From contig PNOQ01000024.1 of NCBI GenBank assembly GCA_013824915.1, forward strand, positions 1 to 47,021: 47,021 nt of DNA, in the 5' to 3' direction. Below the pieces are notes generated by a model. The model had not been told where the DNA came from. It searched no databases and saw only the letters and a program-made list of their open reading frames with translations. The position numbers and the translations under genes are program-made. Numbering within the stretch: position 1 is the first letter of the stretch; every line of letters starts with the position of its first letter. This document shows, piece by piece, positions 10,011 through 19,982 of the stretch. The DNA comes from Nanoarchaeum sp. (lineage in GTDB: Archaea > Nanobdellota > Nanobdellia > SCGC-AAA011-G17 > PNOQ01).

Positions 10011-10716
10011 ATTATCACATCAAATGATGGGGTACGATAGGGCGAGTACAATGTTCAGCCCAGATGGAAGATTATTACAGGTAGAATATGCTAAGAAAAC
10101 GGTGAAACAAGGCACTTCTGCTTTAGGAATAACTTGTAAAGATGGAGTTATATTATTAGCTGATAAAAGAATAATAGAAAAGTTAATAGTTAGTGCCACA
10201 ATTGAAAAAGTTTTCCAAATTGATGATAATATGGCTGCAGTAGCAGCAGGTATTGTTTCTGATGCTAGAATATTAATAGAAAAGGCACAAGTAATGGCTC
10301 AACAACATAGGGTTACTTATGATGAAACTATGGATACTTATAGTTTAGTAAAAGAAATATGTAATATTAAACAACAGTTTACACAATATGGTGGAGCAAG
10401 ACCGTTTGGAGTTTCATTGTTGATTGCTGGTGTTAATAGTAGACCAAGATTATTCTTAACTGATCCAACTGGAATCTATTGGGAATATAAAGCTACAGCA
10501 ATTGGTGAAGCTGAAGATGAATTAAAGGAAATATTAGTAAAAGAATACAAAGAAATAATGACTTTAGATGATGGAATGAGACTTGGAGTTAGCGCATTGA
10601 AACGTGTATTAGGCAAAGATTTCAATATTGAAAGATTAGACGGATGTGTAATTAACATGGCTGACAAAAAGTTTAAGAAAATAACTAAAGATGATTTGAG
10701 GAAATACTTAAAATGA
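9997..10716 (+). CDS. psmA: proteasome subunit alpha
   Basis: GYDRASTMFSPDGRLLQVEYAKKTVKQGTSALGI. Confidence 0.98.
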   Translation: MQQGELSHQMMGYDRASTMFSPDGRLLQVEYAKKTVKQGTSALGITCKDGVILLADKRIIEKLIVSATIEKVFQIDDNMAAVAAGIVSDARILIEKAQVMAQQHRVTYDETMDTYSLVKEICNIKQQFTQYGGARPFGVSLLIAGVNSRPRLFLTDPTGIYWEYKATAIGEAEDELKEILVKEYKEIMTLDDGMRLGVSALKRVLGKDFNIERLDGCVINMADKKFKKITKDDLRKYLK

Positions 10717-11408
10717 ATGTAGACGATGCGGTTATTTGTAGATTGAAAAAACAAGGATTAAATTTTGAAATACTTGTTGACTGCGAAAAAGCAATGAGCT
10801 TTAAACATGGTAAAGCTAGTTTTGACGAAACTGTAGTTAGTGAAGAAATCTTCAAGGATGTTCGAAGAGGAGAACGAGCAGCTGAAAATAATCTTAAAGA
10901 TATTTTTGGAACTATCGAACCAAGAAATATTGCTGAGATTATTTTGAAAGATGGAGAGGTTCAATTAACTACGGAATACAAGAATAAGCTAAGAGAAGAT
11001 AAAAAGAAAAAAATCATTGGCTTAATATCTAGAAACGCAGTAGACCCAAAAACAAATATACCTCATCCACCATTAAGAATTGAAAACGCTATGGCTCAGG
11101 CAAAAGTTAATATTGATGAGTTCAAGCCGGCTGAGCAACAAATACAAGAAATTGTTAGAAAAATAAATAATATTATACCTATAGCTTATGAGCTAAGGCA
11201 AGTACAATTAACAATTCCTGCAGATGTTGCTGGCAGATCTTATGGTACGATAAAACTTTATTCTACTATATTGAATGAAAATTGGAATAGCAACGGTTCT
11301 TTAACCGTTGTTGTCGAAGTTCCTGCAGGTTTACAAAACGAATTGTTTGATAAACTGAATGGAATCGCTCAAGGAAGAGTAGAGTCGAAAATAATTTCAA
11401 AGAAATAA
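10713..11408 (+). CDS. SBDS-family ribosome maturation factor
   Basis: SBDS family features (DCEKAMSFKHGK, NIPHPPLRIENAMAQAKVNID), between psmA and rrp4. Confidence 0.93.
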   Translation: MNVDDAVICRLKKQGLNFEILVDCEKAMSFKHGKASFDETVVSEEIFKDVRRGERAAENNLKDIFGTIEPRNIAEIILKDGEVQLTTEYKNKLREDKKKKIIGLISRNAVDPKTNIPHPPLRIENAMAQAKVNIDEFKPAEQQIQEIVRKINNIIPIAYELRQVQLTIPADVAGRSYGTIKLYSTILNENWNSNGSLTVVVEVPAGLQNELFDKLNGIAQGRVESKIISKK

Positions 11409-11422
11409 TAAGGAGAACAAAA

Positions 11423-12136
11423 ATGGTAAATATATTAGTAAAAGAACGAGAAATTGTTGTTCCTGGACAAGAATTGGCAGAAGGCATGGACTATCTGCCT
11501 AGCGAAGGAGCATTTAGAGAAGGAGATAAAATAATATCTTCAAAATTAGGTTTATTTAACTTAGATGGGAGATTAATAAAAGTCATTCCTTTAGGTGGAA
11601 AATATATTCCTAAGAAAAATGATAGTGTAATAGGAAGAGTAACAGATGTAGGTTTTAGTGGCTGGAGAGTTGACTTCGGATGGGCATTTAATATGAATGT
11701 TTCATTAAAAGAAGGAAGCAGAGACTTTATACCTAATGATGCTGATTTATCTCAGTACTATGCACCAGGAGATTTAGTAGTTGCTAAAATTATTAAGGTA
11801 ATGTCCTCAAAAATAATTGATGCAAGTCTAAAAATGCCTGGATGTAGAAAATTAGGAACTGGTAGATTAATTGAAGTTGAATCTTCAAGAGTTCCAAGAA
11901 TAATAGGTAAACAAGGAAGCATGATCAGTATGATAAAAGATGCAACTGGTTGTAATGTTGTTGTAGGTCAAAATGGTTTGGTTTGGATTTCTGGATCAGA
12001 CTTAGAAAACGAAATGAAAGCTGAAGAGACAATAAGAAAAATTGAAAACGAAGCTCATTCTGAAGGTTTGACTGACAAAATTAGTGCTTTTTTAAATGTA
12101 AAACCTAGGGAGATAGTTGAAAATGACATACAGTAA
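11423..12136 (+). CDS. rrp4: exosome RNA-binding subunit Rrp4
   Basis: VVPGQELAEGMDYLPSEGAFREGDKI, S1 and KH domains (RVPRIIGKQGSMISMIKDATGC). Confidence 0.95.
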   Translation: MVNILVKEREIVVPGQELAEGMDYLPSEGAFREGDKIISSKLGLFNLDGRLIKVIPLGGKYIPKKNDSVIGRVTDVGFSGWRVDFGWAFNMNVSLKEGSRDFIPNDADLSQYYAPGDLVVAKIIKVMSSKIIDASLKMPGCRKLGTGRLIEVESSRVPRIIGKQGSMISMIKDATGCNVVVGQNGLVWISGSDLENEMKAEETIRKIENEAHSEGLTDKISAFLNVKPREIVENDIQ

Positions 12137-12827
12137 ACGTTTTGATGGTCGTAAATTTGATGAAGTAAGAGAATTGGAAGCTAAAGTTGGAATAATAAAA
12201 AGAGCTGCTGGAAGTGCAATGTTCCGAATGGGAAAAACAGTTGCAATTGCTGCAGTTTATGGACCAAGAGAATTATTTCCAAGTTTCTTGCAAAATCCTA
12301 AGAAAGGTAGATTAAAATGTATATACGATTTGCTTAGTTTTTCAGTAACTGAAAGAAAAAGACCGGGCCCAAGTAGAAGAAGTACAGAAATCTCTATGGT
12401 AACTGTAGATGCTTTGGAACCTGTGTTAGATTTGAGCAAATTTGCTTATACAGGATTAGATATTTATATCTATATAACACAAGCAGATGCTGGAACTAGA
12501 ACTGCAGGTATTAACGCTGCTGCTTTGGCTTTAGCTGATGCTGGAATACCAATGAAAGATTTGATTAGTTCAGTTGCGGTTGGTAAAATCGGAGATAAAA
12601 TTTGTGTAGACTTAACAAAAGAAGAAGAAGACTTTGAAGAAGGAGCTACAGATTTGCCGGTTGCAATGGGCACAAGAACTGGACAAGTTACATTGTTACA
12701 AATGGATGGAAATATGTCACAAGAAGAAATCAAAGAAGCTTTGAAAATGGCTAAGAAAGCTTGTGAAAAAATAAAGGAAGTCCAAGTAAAAGCTTTGAAA
12801 GATAAGTACAGGGGGACAACAAAATGA
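12117..12827 (+). CDS. rrp41: exosome catalytic subunit Rrp41
   Basis: RFDGRKFDEVRELEAKVGIIKRAAGSAMFRMGKTVAIAAVYGPRE. Confidence 0.96.
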   Translation: MKMTYSKRFDGRKFDEVRELEAKVGIIKRAAGSAMFRMGKTVAIAAVYGPRELFPSFLQNPKKGRLKCIYDLLSFSVTERKRPGPSRRSTEISMVTVDALEPVLDLSKFAYTGLDIYIYITQADAGTRTAGINAAALALADAGIPMKDLISSVAVGKIGDKICVDLTKEEEDFEEGATDLPVAMGTRTGQVTLLQMDGNMSQEEIKEALKMAKKACEKIKEVQVKALKDKYRGTTK

Positions 12828-13612
12828 ATGACAATAGTAGCAAATCAAATGATTACGTTAGTAAATTAATTGAAGGCAAAAAAAGAATAGATGGAAGAGC
12901 CTTTAATGAACATAGACAACCAATTGAAATTACATATAATGTTTCAAATAAAGCAGAAGGTTCTGCAAGAGTTAAGATTGGAGACACAGAAGTTATAGCT
13001 GGTGTAAAAATGGATGTTGGTACACCTTATCCAGATACAATGGACCAAGGTAATTTAATTACTAACGCTGAACTTTTACCATTATCATCTCCAATGTTCT
13101 TGCCTGGACCACCAGATGCACAATCTGTTGAACTAGCTAGAATAGTTGATAGAGGAATTAGAGAGTCTGGAATGATTGACATGAAGAAACTTTGTATTAG
13201 AGAAGGCGAATTAGTTTGGAATATACTTTTAGATATTTATACTATCAATGATGATGGTAATCTAATAGATGCTGCTGCTTTAGCTGCTGTTGCGGCTTTA
13301 AGAGTTGCTGTATTGCCTAAACTAGAAGGAGACAAAGTTCAATTTGGTGAGTTTACAAAGACTAAAGTTCCATTAAAACTATTACCTATAACATGTACTA
13401 TCTTTAAGATAGGCCAGCATTTAGTTGTAGATGCAAACAGACAAGAAGAAGAAGCTGTTGATTCAAGATTGAGTGTTGCTATATCTGAACATGGACAGAT
13501 ACATGCTATGCAGAAAGGTGGAAGTGTTGGTTTTTCTATTGAGGAAGTTGATCAAGCAATAACATTAGCTAAGAAAGTTTCTGAACAATTCAGAAAGGAG
13601 TTAACAAAATGA
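12824..13612 (+). CDS. rrp42: exosome subunit Rrp42
   Basis: KRIDGRAFNEHRQPIEI, GSARVKIGDTEVIAGVKMDVG. Confidence 0.95.
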   Translation: MNDNSSKSNDYVSKLIEGKKRIDGRAFNEHRQPIEITYNVSNKAEGSARVKIGDTEVIAGVKMDVGTPYPDTMDQGNLITNAELLPLSSPMFLPGPPDAQSVELARIVDRGIRESGMIDMKKLCIREGELVWNILLDIYTINDDGNLIDAAALAAVAALRVAVLPKLEGDKVQFGEFTKTKVPLKLLPITCTIFKIGQHLVVDANRQEEEAVDSRLSVAISEHGQIHAMQKGGSVGFSIEEVDQAITLAKKVSEQFRKELTK

Positions 13613-13803
13613 ATGACTATACTAAATACGAAAAAGCAAGAATAATTGGAGCTAGAGCTTTACAATTAGCTATGGGCGCACCACTATTATTAAAACTAAG
13701 TCAAGAAGAACTTAGAAAAATTAATTATAGTACAATCGAAATAGCTAAGATGGAGTTAGAGCAAGATATCTTACCAATAACAATCAAAAGGCCTATGCCT
13801 TAA
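13609..13803 (+). CDS. rpoK: DNA-directed RNA polymerase subunit K (Rpb6-like)
   Basis: YTKYEKARIIGARALQLAMGAPLLL...TIKRPMP. Confidence 0.93.
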   Translation: MNDYTKYEKARIIGARALQLAMGAPLLLKLSQEELRKINYSTIEIAKMELEQDILPITIKRPMP

Positions 13804-13842
13804 TTTTTTATTTTTTTGTACTACTTCTAAGTTGTTAAATTA

Positions 13843-13855
13843 GAAAGGTTTATAA
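13843..13855 (+). promoter_or_regulatory. BRE/TATA-like promoter
   Basis: gaaaggtttataa upstream of 13905 ORF. Confidence 0.5.
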
Positions 13856-13904
13856 TTCTTAATTTTTACTGTTTTTATTAATATTTAATTAGGAGAGATA
13901 AAAA

Positions 13905-14672
13905 ATGTTTAGAATATTCAAAAGAAAACCTGTTGAAAGTGTTAGACCTTCTCCAGAAGAAATTAGATTAATAGAAGAACAAAGAGAAAGAGAAGAAATA
14001 CAAAGAGAAATTAATGATTTTAAAAATCATTTTGCGGTTCGTGATTGGGAAGTAAAAAGGGGTGGATTATTTTATTCTCATTATGATGGCAATATAGGTA
14101 TTCAACTTGCTTTAGCTAAGGCAGAAATTAAAGAAGCAAGAGAATATTTTAATTTACCTAAATCTGAACAAACGAGTGAGGGAGTAAGACATTATACTAA
14201 ATCCTTGAAACATGCAAAAAGATTTGTTTCTAAATGTTATAATTTAAAACCATTACAACAAGGCAGAAGTGATGTTGAAGTTAAACATAATACTAGATTG
14301 AGTCAATTTTATGCTAATAGGGCGCATGTTCTTGAAGAAATGGCTGGTGAATTGGTAGAGCGAGCTAATTCTTTGTATGGTACTGCACAAAATTTCTCTT
14401 ACAGAACAAATCATATGTTACTTCTTGGTTCTCGATTGAGAGTAACTAGAGATCCACGTGTACAAGCTAGGGATATTGGAGAGAAATATAGGTGTATTCG
14501 GTTAGAATCAGTATTAACCAAAGGTTTGAAAGAGAAAGAGTTATCAATTTTTGGGGCATACTTTAATCCAAGTATTGAACACTTTCCTGAAAGAGAAGAA
14601 TTCCACGACTTAAATAAAATTATTACTCGTGAAAATAATCCGGATCTTGAATATTTCACAAGGCGTAACTAA
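13905..14672 (+). CDS. hypothetical protein
   Basis: ORF with Shine-Dalgarno-like ggagaga upstream. Confidence 0.6.
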   Translation: MFRIFKRKPVESVRPSPEEIRLIEEQREREEIQREINDFKNHFAVRDWEVKRGGLFYSHYDGNIGIQLALAKAEIKEAREYFNLPKSEQTSEGVRHYTKSLKHAKRFVSKCYNLKPLQQGRSDVEVKHNTRLSQFYANRAHVLEEMAGELVERANSLYGTAQNFSYRTNHMLLLGSRLRVTRDPRVQARDIGEKYRCIRLESVLTKGLKEKELSIFGAYFNPSIEHFPEREEFHDLNKIITRENNPDLEYFTRRN

Positions 14673-14688
14673 TAAATGGAAATAAAAA

Positions 14689-15387
14689 ATGATTAATGAT
14701 ATACAAGAAAGAGTAAGATTAAACGCTGTGGAAAATCCTAGAATTACTACAGATGAAACTAAACTTTTAACAAATACTACTAATCCTGTTGGGGTAATTA
14801 TTGAGGAAGAAGGACAACCTAAAACGATACAACCTTATTTAACACCTCATCAAAATCATTTTGGGTTTACTGGTTTGATGGAACTTTATTCTTGGCTTGC
14901 TAAACGAGAGGATAAGCTTGTAAAAATTTCAAGTCCAAATTCAATATATACTGATGAAGTGAATGAATCTGATGTTGTTGTTTGTGCTTTGCATAGAATA
15001 AGAGATTATTATCAAAAAGATAATTTGCCTCTTGAATCAATTACAAGTTTAGGTGGTTTAGACTTATTAGTAAAAAGATTTAGAGTAGAAGCGGAAGCAG
15101 ATACAATTCAATCTATAAAACAATACATATCGGATTATCTTGCAAGAGAACCCAAAAAGTATACACCACATGAGATAAGAGATTTGTTTGGTGGTTTTAG
15201 TAGAATTCCTGCTGAAGAAGAAAGTCCTAAATTTAGAAAAAAGTTTGAGTTGGGAGTTTTAAGAGAGACTCCTATGCGTGAGCCCAGATCTAAAGGAGAA
15301 AGATACTTACTTGATGATCTAGAAGAAGAAAGAAGTCGTTCGGGTATTAGGGTATCTGAAAAACTTGGGCCTCTAAAGTTTAATTAA
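14689..15387 (+). CDS. hypothetical protein
   Basis: ORF following 13905 gene. Confidence 0.6.
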   Translation: MINDIQERVRLNAVENPRITTDETKLLTNTTNPVGVIIEEEGQPKTIQPYLTPHQNHFGFTGLMELYSWLAKREDKLVKISSPNSIYTDEVNESDVVVCALHRIRDYYQKDNLPLESITSLGGLDLLVKRFRVEAEADTIQSIKQYISDYLAREPKKYTPHEIRDLFGGFSRIPAEEESPKFRKKFELGVLRETPMREPRSKGERYLLDDLEEERSRSGIRVSEKLGPLKFN

Positions 15388-15432
15388 TTTTTTCTTAGTT
15401 AATTTTATATATCAGTCTGTTCTAATAAACTT

Positions 15433-16605
15433 ATGATTATAAAAAAGGTGAAGGCCAAGAAAATTAGGAATTCTAGGGGCGAAGAGACTATTAAGATAGA
15501 AGTTAAATCTGATAAAGGTAAAGGCGAAGCTAGTGCTCCTAGTGGTGCAAGTAAAGGTAAATATGAAGCTAAGGATTATGTTTTAAGTTTAGATGAATGT
15601 ATAAAATTCATAAATAATTGTAAAGATTTTAAAGATTTAGAAATTAATAGTTTTGAAGATTTAAATAAAATAGAAGCTATTGTAAACAAAGATAATTTGG
15701 GATCAAATCCAACAATTGCTTTAGAATATGCAGTTCTAAAATGTTTAGGGCCATTGTGGAAAGTAATTGATAAAACTACAAGACAGATTAGTAAACCATT
15801 AGGTAATGTTATTGGTGGCGGAAAACATATTAAAAATGAATCTCATTGTGAGTTTCAAGAGTTTTTATTGTTCCCATTTAATTCTAAAACTTTTGGTGAA
15901 GCTATGAATGCTAATAGATTAGCTCATGAATTAGTTAAGAAGAAATTAAAAACTATGAAATTAAAAATAGAAATGACTGATGAAGGAGCATGGGCACCAA
16001 ATTTGAAAATAGAAGAAATTTTAGAGTTATTGAAGGATGTTTGTTTAGAAGTTCAAAAAGAGACAGATATTGAATTAAAAATAGGAATTGATATTGCAGC
16101 TACTAGCTTTTTTGATGGTAAAAATTATGTTTATAGAGATAAGAAATTAAGTCCTGAAGAACAAGTTGAATATATTTCCGAATTAATTGAAAAATATAAA
16201 TTACATTATGTTGAAGATCCATTAATGGAAGAAGATTTTAAGGGGTTTGCTAAACTAAACAAAAAATTTGGAAGTAAATGTATGATTACTGGTGATGATT
16301 TGACAGTCACTAATTTAGAAAGATTAAAACTAGCTTTGAAAAGTAAATCTATAAATGCTATGATAATAAAACCCAATCAGAATGGTAGTTTGATTAATAC
16401 TAAACAAGTTATTGAAGAAGCAAATAAAAATAAATTATATTTAATAATTTCTCATAGATCTGGTGAAACTAATGATTCGAGTATTTCTCATTTAGCAATT
16501 GGTTTTAAGATTCCAATAATAAAATGTGGAATTTTTGGTGAAGAACGAGAAGTAAAATTAAAAGAAATAATAAAGATTGAAAACCAGATTAAGTATGGTA
16601 ATTAA
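15433..16605 (+). CDS. eno: enolase
   Basis: RNSRGEETI, APSGASKGKYEA, DPLMEEDFKGF, ITGDDLTVTN, IKPNQNGS, SHRSGETNDSSISHLA. Confidence 0.96.
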   Translation: MIIKKVKAKKIRNSRGEETIKIEVKSDKGKGEASAPSGASKGKYEAKDYVLSLDECIKFINNCKDFKDLEINSFEDLNKIEAIVNKDNLGSNPTIALEYAVLKCLGPLWKVIDKTTRQISKPLGNVIGGGKHIKNESHCEFQEFLLFPFNSKTFGEAMNANRLAHELVKKKLKTMKLKIEMTDEGAWAPNLKIEEILELLKDVCLEVQKETDIELKIGIDIAATSFFDGKNYVYRDKKLSPEEQVEYISELIEKYKLHYVEDPLMEEDFKGFAKLNKKFGSKCMITGDDLTVTNLERLKLALKSKSINAMIIKPNQNGSLINTKQVIEEANKNKLYLIISHRSGETNDSSISHLAIGFKIPIIKCGIFGEEREVKLKEIIKIENQIKYGN

Positions 16606-16949
16606 TTAACTGGTCTTCTGATATTTGATATGTCTGCTGCTGTAAACTCTCCTAGTTCATGAGGGGCCAATTCAAAAAAAGTATCGACATTAACTGTTAC
16701 AGTATCTCCATAATCCGTAAGAAAGTCTATTCGGGGGGCTGTCACCTGATTTGTGCTTAAGTAATAATTTACAGATCCTATTTTAAAATCGTAAAGAGCT
16801 ACTTTATTTCCGGGCAGACTATGTTTATTTCCTAAAACCCCAGTATGACTAACTCTTTTATGTGGTTCATCGTATTCAACTAAACCAACAAGACCTGCTG
16901 TTAAAGCTACACTTATTGCTAAATCTACTGCTAAACTTCTTAGTTTCAT
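16602..16949 (-). CDS. hypothetical protein with N-terminal hydrophobic segment
   Basis: ORF; LAVDLAISVALTAGLVGLV segment. Confidence 0.5.
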   Translation of the reverse strand: MKLRSLAVDLAISVALTAGLVGLVEYDEPHKRVSHTGVLGNKHSLPGNKVALYDFKIGSVNYYLSTNQVTAPRIDFLTDYGDTVTVNVDTFFELAPHELGEFTAADISNIRRPVN

Positions 16950-16989
16950 TTTTTAACTCCTGTTCTAATTAAAAGGAAAATAAGTAAAC

Positions 16990-17009
16990 ATTTAAAAAGC
17001 TTTTTAAAT
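16990..17009. promoter_or_regulatory. 20-bp perfect palindrome in divergent intergenic region
   Basis: ATTTAAAAAGCTTTTTAAAT. Confidence 0.45.
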
Positions 17010-17030
17010 AGACCAAAACTCTTTGTTGTT

Positions 17031-17303
17031 ATGAATTTAAACAGAATTAGAAATTATTTGGGTAGAACTCACGGTGCAAGTAGAAGTTACATTGAAAATG
17101 CTGAAAAGGCAAGTAACTGGACAGACCAAGCAATTCTCGGTAATAATGGTTATCCTGTGCCATATAGGATGAATGATGCAATTAGGTTTATAGCAGAGCA
17201 TGCCAGAAATAGAGAAAATAATAGTTATATATTCCCCGAAGCACATTTTCCTCCCATGGAAACAAGTAGATTGGAAAAACTAATAAGGAAATTAGTTAGA
17301 TAA
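17031..17303 (+). CDS. hypothetical protein
   Basis: ORF. Confidence 0.5.
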   Translation: MNLNRIRNYLGRTHGASRSYIENAEKASNWTDQAILGNNGYPVPYRMNDAIRFIAEHARNRENNSYIFPEAHFPPMETSRLEKLIRKLVR

Positions 17304-18243
17304 CTCTTTCTTTGTGATATTTTTTATGTAGTATAGAACCTACTATTGAAACTATTAGTACTGTAACAACTACTAACAATGAAACCTCTATTGAAATGTG
17401 TATTAGGTCTGCAACTAACATTTTTACTCCTATGAATGAGAGTATAATTCCTAATCCATAATTTAAAAATTCAAAGCTATCATGCGCTTTGGCTATAACA
17501 AAGTATAAACTTCTTAATCCTAATATTGCAAATACATTTGAAGTAAATATTATGAATGGGTCTGTTGAAATTGCAAATATTGCAGGTAATGAATCAAACG
17601 CAAATATAATATCTGTGAATTCTATTACTAACAATGCTACAAATAATATTGTTATTTCTGTTTTTTGTCCAGGTTTTTTTATGAAGAATTTTGAAATATC
17701 TGTTTCTCGGGAAATAGGAACAAATTTTTTCAATGTTCTTACAATAAATGTATTATGTGGATCAAATTCATTATCATCTTTGTAAAACATTTTAATTCCG
17801 GCATATATTAAGAACACTCCAAAAATGTAGAATACCCAATGGAATTGACTTACTAAAGCTACTCCCAATATAATCATTATTCCACGTAATATTAATGCAC
17901 CAACTATACCCCAGAATAATACTTTGTGTTGGTATTTAGGTAGAATCTTAAAACTTGTAAATATAACTAAGATAACAAATAAATTATCTACACTTAATGA
18001 CTTTTCAATTAAATAACCTGTAATAAACTGTAAAGCCATGTCTTTTCCAAATTCAAAGTAGACAAAAACATTGAATAACATTGCAGTTATAAACCAGGCT
18101 AAAGTCCATAGTAATGCTTGTTTTATTGTTAAAGAATGACTCTTTTTATTAAAAACGCCCAAATCTAAGAATAAAAATATTAAAATTAATAGTATAAAAC
18201 CTATCCACATGAATATAGGATTTACTCCAGGAATAGTTACCAT
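17296..18243 (-). CDS. TerC/Alx family integral membrane protein
   Basis: LFLDLGVFNKKSHSLTIKQAL, SLSVDNLFV, EFTDIIFAFDSLPAIFAIS. Confidence 0.93.
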   Translation of the reverse strand: MVTIPGVNPIFMWIGFILLILIFLFLDLGVFNKKSHSLTIKQALLWTLAWFITAMLFNVFVYFEFGKDMALQFITGYLIEKSLSVDNLFVILVIFTSFKILPKYQHKVLFWGIVGALILRGIMIILGVALVSQFHWVFYIFGVFLIYAGIKMFYKDDNEFDPHNTFIVRTLKKFVPISRETDISKFFIKKPGQKTEITILFVALLVIEFTDIIFAFDSLPAIFAISTDPFIIFTSNVFAILGLRSLYFVIAKAHDSFEFLNYGLGIILSFIGVKMLVADLIHISIEVSLLVVVTVLIVSIVGSILHKKYHKERVI

Positions 18244-18290
18244 TTAAATTATTTTTAAAATGTTGGTTTAAATAGTTTGTTGTCAAAACA

Positions 18291-18306
18291 AAAAGATTTA
18301 TAAACC
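18291..18306 (+). promoter_or_regulatory. BRE/TATA-like promoter of rps2
   Basis: aaaagatttataaacc, about 28 bp upstream of ATG 18329. Confidence 0.6.
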
Positions 18307-18328
18307 GCTAATTTTGTCCATTTTGATT

Positions 18329-18928
18329 ATGTCAGATGAACAATTTTTAATGCCATTAGAAGAGTACCTAAAAGCAGGTTTACATATTGGTACAAAGTTT
18401 AGAAATAAATACATGGCTAAATTTATCTATAAAGTAAGACCTGATGGATTGTCTGTTTTGAATATTGAGCAAATAAATAATAGACTAGATATGGCTGCTA
18501 ACATAATGTCTAAGTTTGATCCTAAAGACATCATAGTTGTATGTAGAAGAGAGAATGGCTGGAAAGCAGTAAAAGTTTTTTCTGAAGTAACTGGAATAAG
18601 ACCATTTATTGGTAGATATCCTCCAGGCATATTGACTAACGCAGATTTAGAAAATTTCATGGAAGCTAAATTAATAATTGTTACAGATCCATGGCCAGAT
18701 AAGAATGCTGTGCTTGATGCTGCTAAATTAGGAATACCAGTTATTGCTTTATGTGATACTAATAATGATAGTAGAAATTTAGATTTAATAATCCCTTGTA
18801 ATAATAAAGGTAAGAAAAGTTTAGCTATTATCTTTATGGTTTTGGCTAAAGAATATATGAAGAGAAGAGGAATAACAAAATCCGATAGCGACTTCAAATT
18901 AACAGTTGATGATTTTACTGCTGAATAG
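18329..18928 (+). CDS. rps2: 30S ribosomal protein uS2
   Basis: AGLHIGTKFRNKYMAKFIYKVRPDGL, GRYPPGILTN, LIIVTDPWPDKNAVLDAAKLGIPVIALCDTNN; start 18329 preferred. Confidence 0.96.
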   Translation: MSDEQFLMPLEEYLKAGLHIGTKFRNKYMAKFIYKVRPDGLSVLNIEQINNRLDMAANIMSKFDPKDIIVVCRRENGWKAVKVFSEVTGIRPFIGRYPPGILTNADLENFMEAKLIIVTDPWPDKNAVLDAAKLGIPVIALCDTNNDSRNLDLIIPCNNKGKKSLAIIFMVLAKEYMKRRGITKSDSDFKLTVDDFTAE

Positions 18929-18962
18929 TTAGTTTTATAAAAGCTTCTTAATTTTTGTTTTT

Positions 18963-19442
18963 ATGGATAAACCTAATCTAATCAAGATGGATATGAGATA
19001 TAAACAATTTTTTAGTCCTAATACTGACCGAGCTAGAGGAACTATGAATTTAGATGATGCTGTTGCAGATGTATTATCTTTCCACGATGTTTTAAGACAA
19101 GTTAATAAATTAATTCCTGATAAAGAAAAATTTCAAGTGGGTTTAGGTAATTGTGAAACTCATTTATATTATTCTAGGGGAATAATTTGTTTTGATGATT
19201 TAATCGGACCTAAGCGAGTGCTTGATTATTTCTTAGAAAGACTCGCACCAGAATATAGACCATTTACAATTTCAGTAACTCCATTTGGTAGAAATAGTAG
19301 AGTTTATATGGAAGAACTTGAACTTCATTTGAATGGACTAGGTAAAACATTCTACCCTCAAAAAAGTTATGAAGACATTGAAGATGTACTCCAAAGATTA
19401 GGCTCTTGTGATGGAATAATAAGAAATTTAAAGAGAGATTAA
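18963..19442 (+). CDS. hypothetical protein, tandem paralog 1
   Basis: ~53% alike by eye to 19497..19982; shared MRYKQFFSPN...ARGTM.LDDAVAD. Confidence 0.75.
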   Translation: MDKPNLIKMDMRYKQFFSPNTDRARGTMNLDDAVADVLSFHDVLRQVNKLIPDKEKFQVGLGNCETHLYYSRGIICFDDLIGPKRVLDYFLERLAPEYRPFTISVTPFGRNSRVYMEELELHLNGLGKTFYPQKSYEDIEDVLQRLGSCDGIIRNLKRD

Positions 19443-19496
19443 TTTTAGCTTATTTTGAATAGCTAGTTTTATAAATAGTTCTTAGTTCTTGTTTTT

Positions 19497-19982
19497 ATGG
19501 TTAAATCTAATATACTTCAAATGGGTATGAGATATAAACAATTTTTTAGTCCTAATATAGACAAAGCTAGAGGAACTATGGGGTTAGATGATGCTGTTGC
19601 AGATATTACTAATTTTAGACATGTTTTAGGACTGATTAGTAGATGTGTTCCTGATAAAGAAAATTTTCAAGTTGGCCTAAATAATTGTGAAACTTGTTTA
19701 TGGTATTCTAGAGAAATTACCTGTCTAGAAGATTTAACTAAACCTAAACAAGTGATTCGTTATTTCTTGCAAGAACTACCATTAGATCTTAGGCCATTTG
19801 CAATAGGGATTAATCCTAAAGGATTCAGCGATGAAAATTACGTAACTGAACTTGAAACTTATTTGAACGGCCTGGGTAAGACATTATATACTATAAAAAG
19901 CGATGAAAGCACAGTAAATAAATTATTAATTCTAACAGTGGGATCTTATAATATAGCAATAAGAAATTTAAAGAGAGATTAA
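19497..19982 (+). CDS. hypothetical protein, tandem paralog 2
   Basis: tandem duplicate of 18963..19442. Confidence 0.75.
   Translation: MVKSNILQMGMRYKQFFSPNIDKARGTMGLDDAVADITNFRHVLGLISRCVPDKENFQVGLNNCETCLWYSREITCLEDLTKPKQVIRYFLQELPLDLRPFAIGINPKGFSDENYVTELETYLNGLGKTLYTIKSDESTVNKLLILTVGSYNIAIRNLKRD

Noticed and set aside
12257-12733. Antisense ORFs inside rrp41 (12257..12439, 12470..12733)
   Set aside because: Fully antisense to a strongly supported exosome gene; typical mirror ORFs of AT-rich coding sequence
15433-16605. Enolase as a degenerate paralog because EGGFAPN reads DEGAWAPN and the C-terminus is unusual
   Set aside because: Key catalytic neighbourhoods (SHCEFQE, IKPNQNG, SHRSGET) are intact, so it is probably a normal lineage variant
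18427-18897. 156-aa antisense ORF inside rps2
   Set aside because: Fully antisense to ribosomal protein uS2
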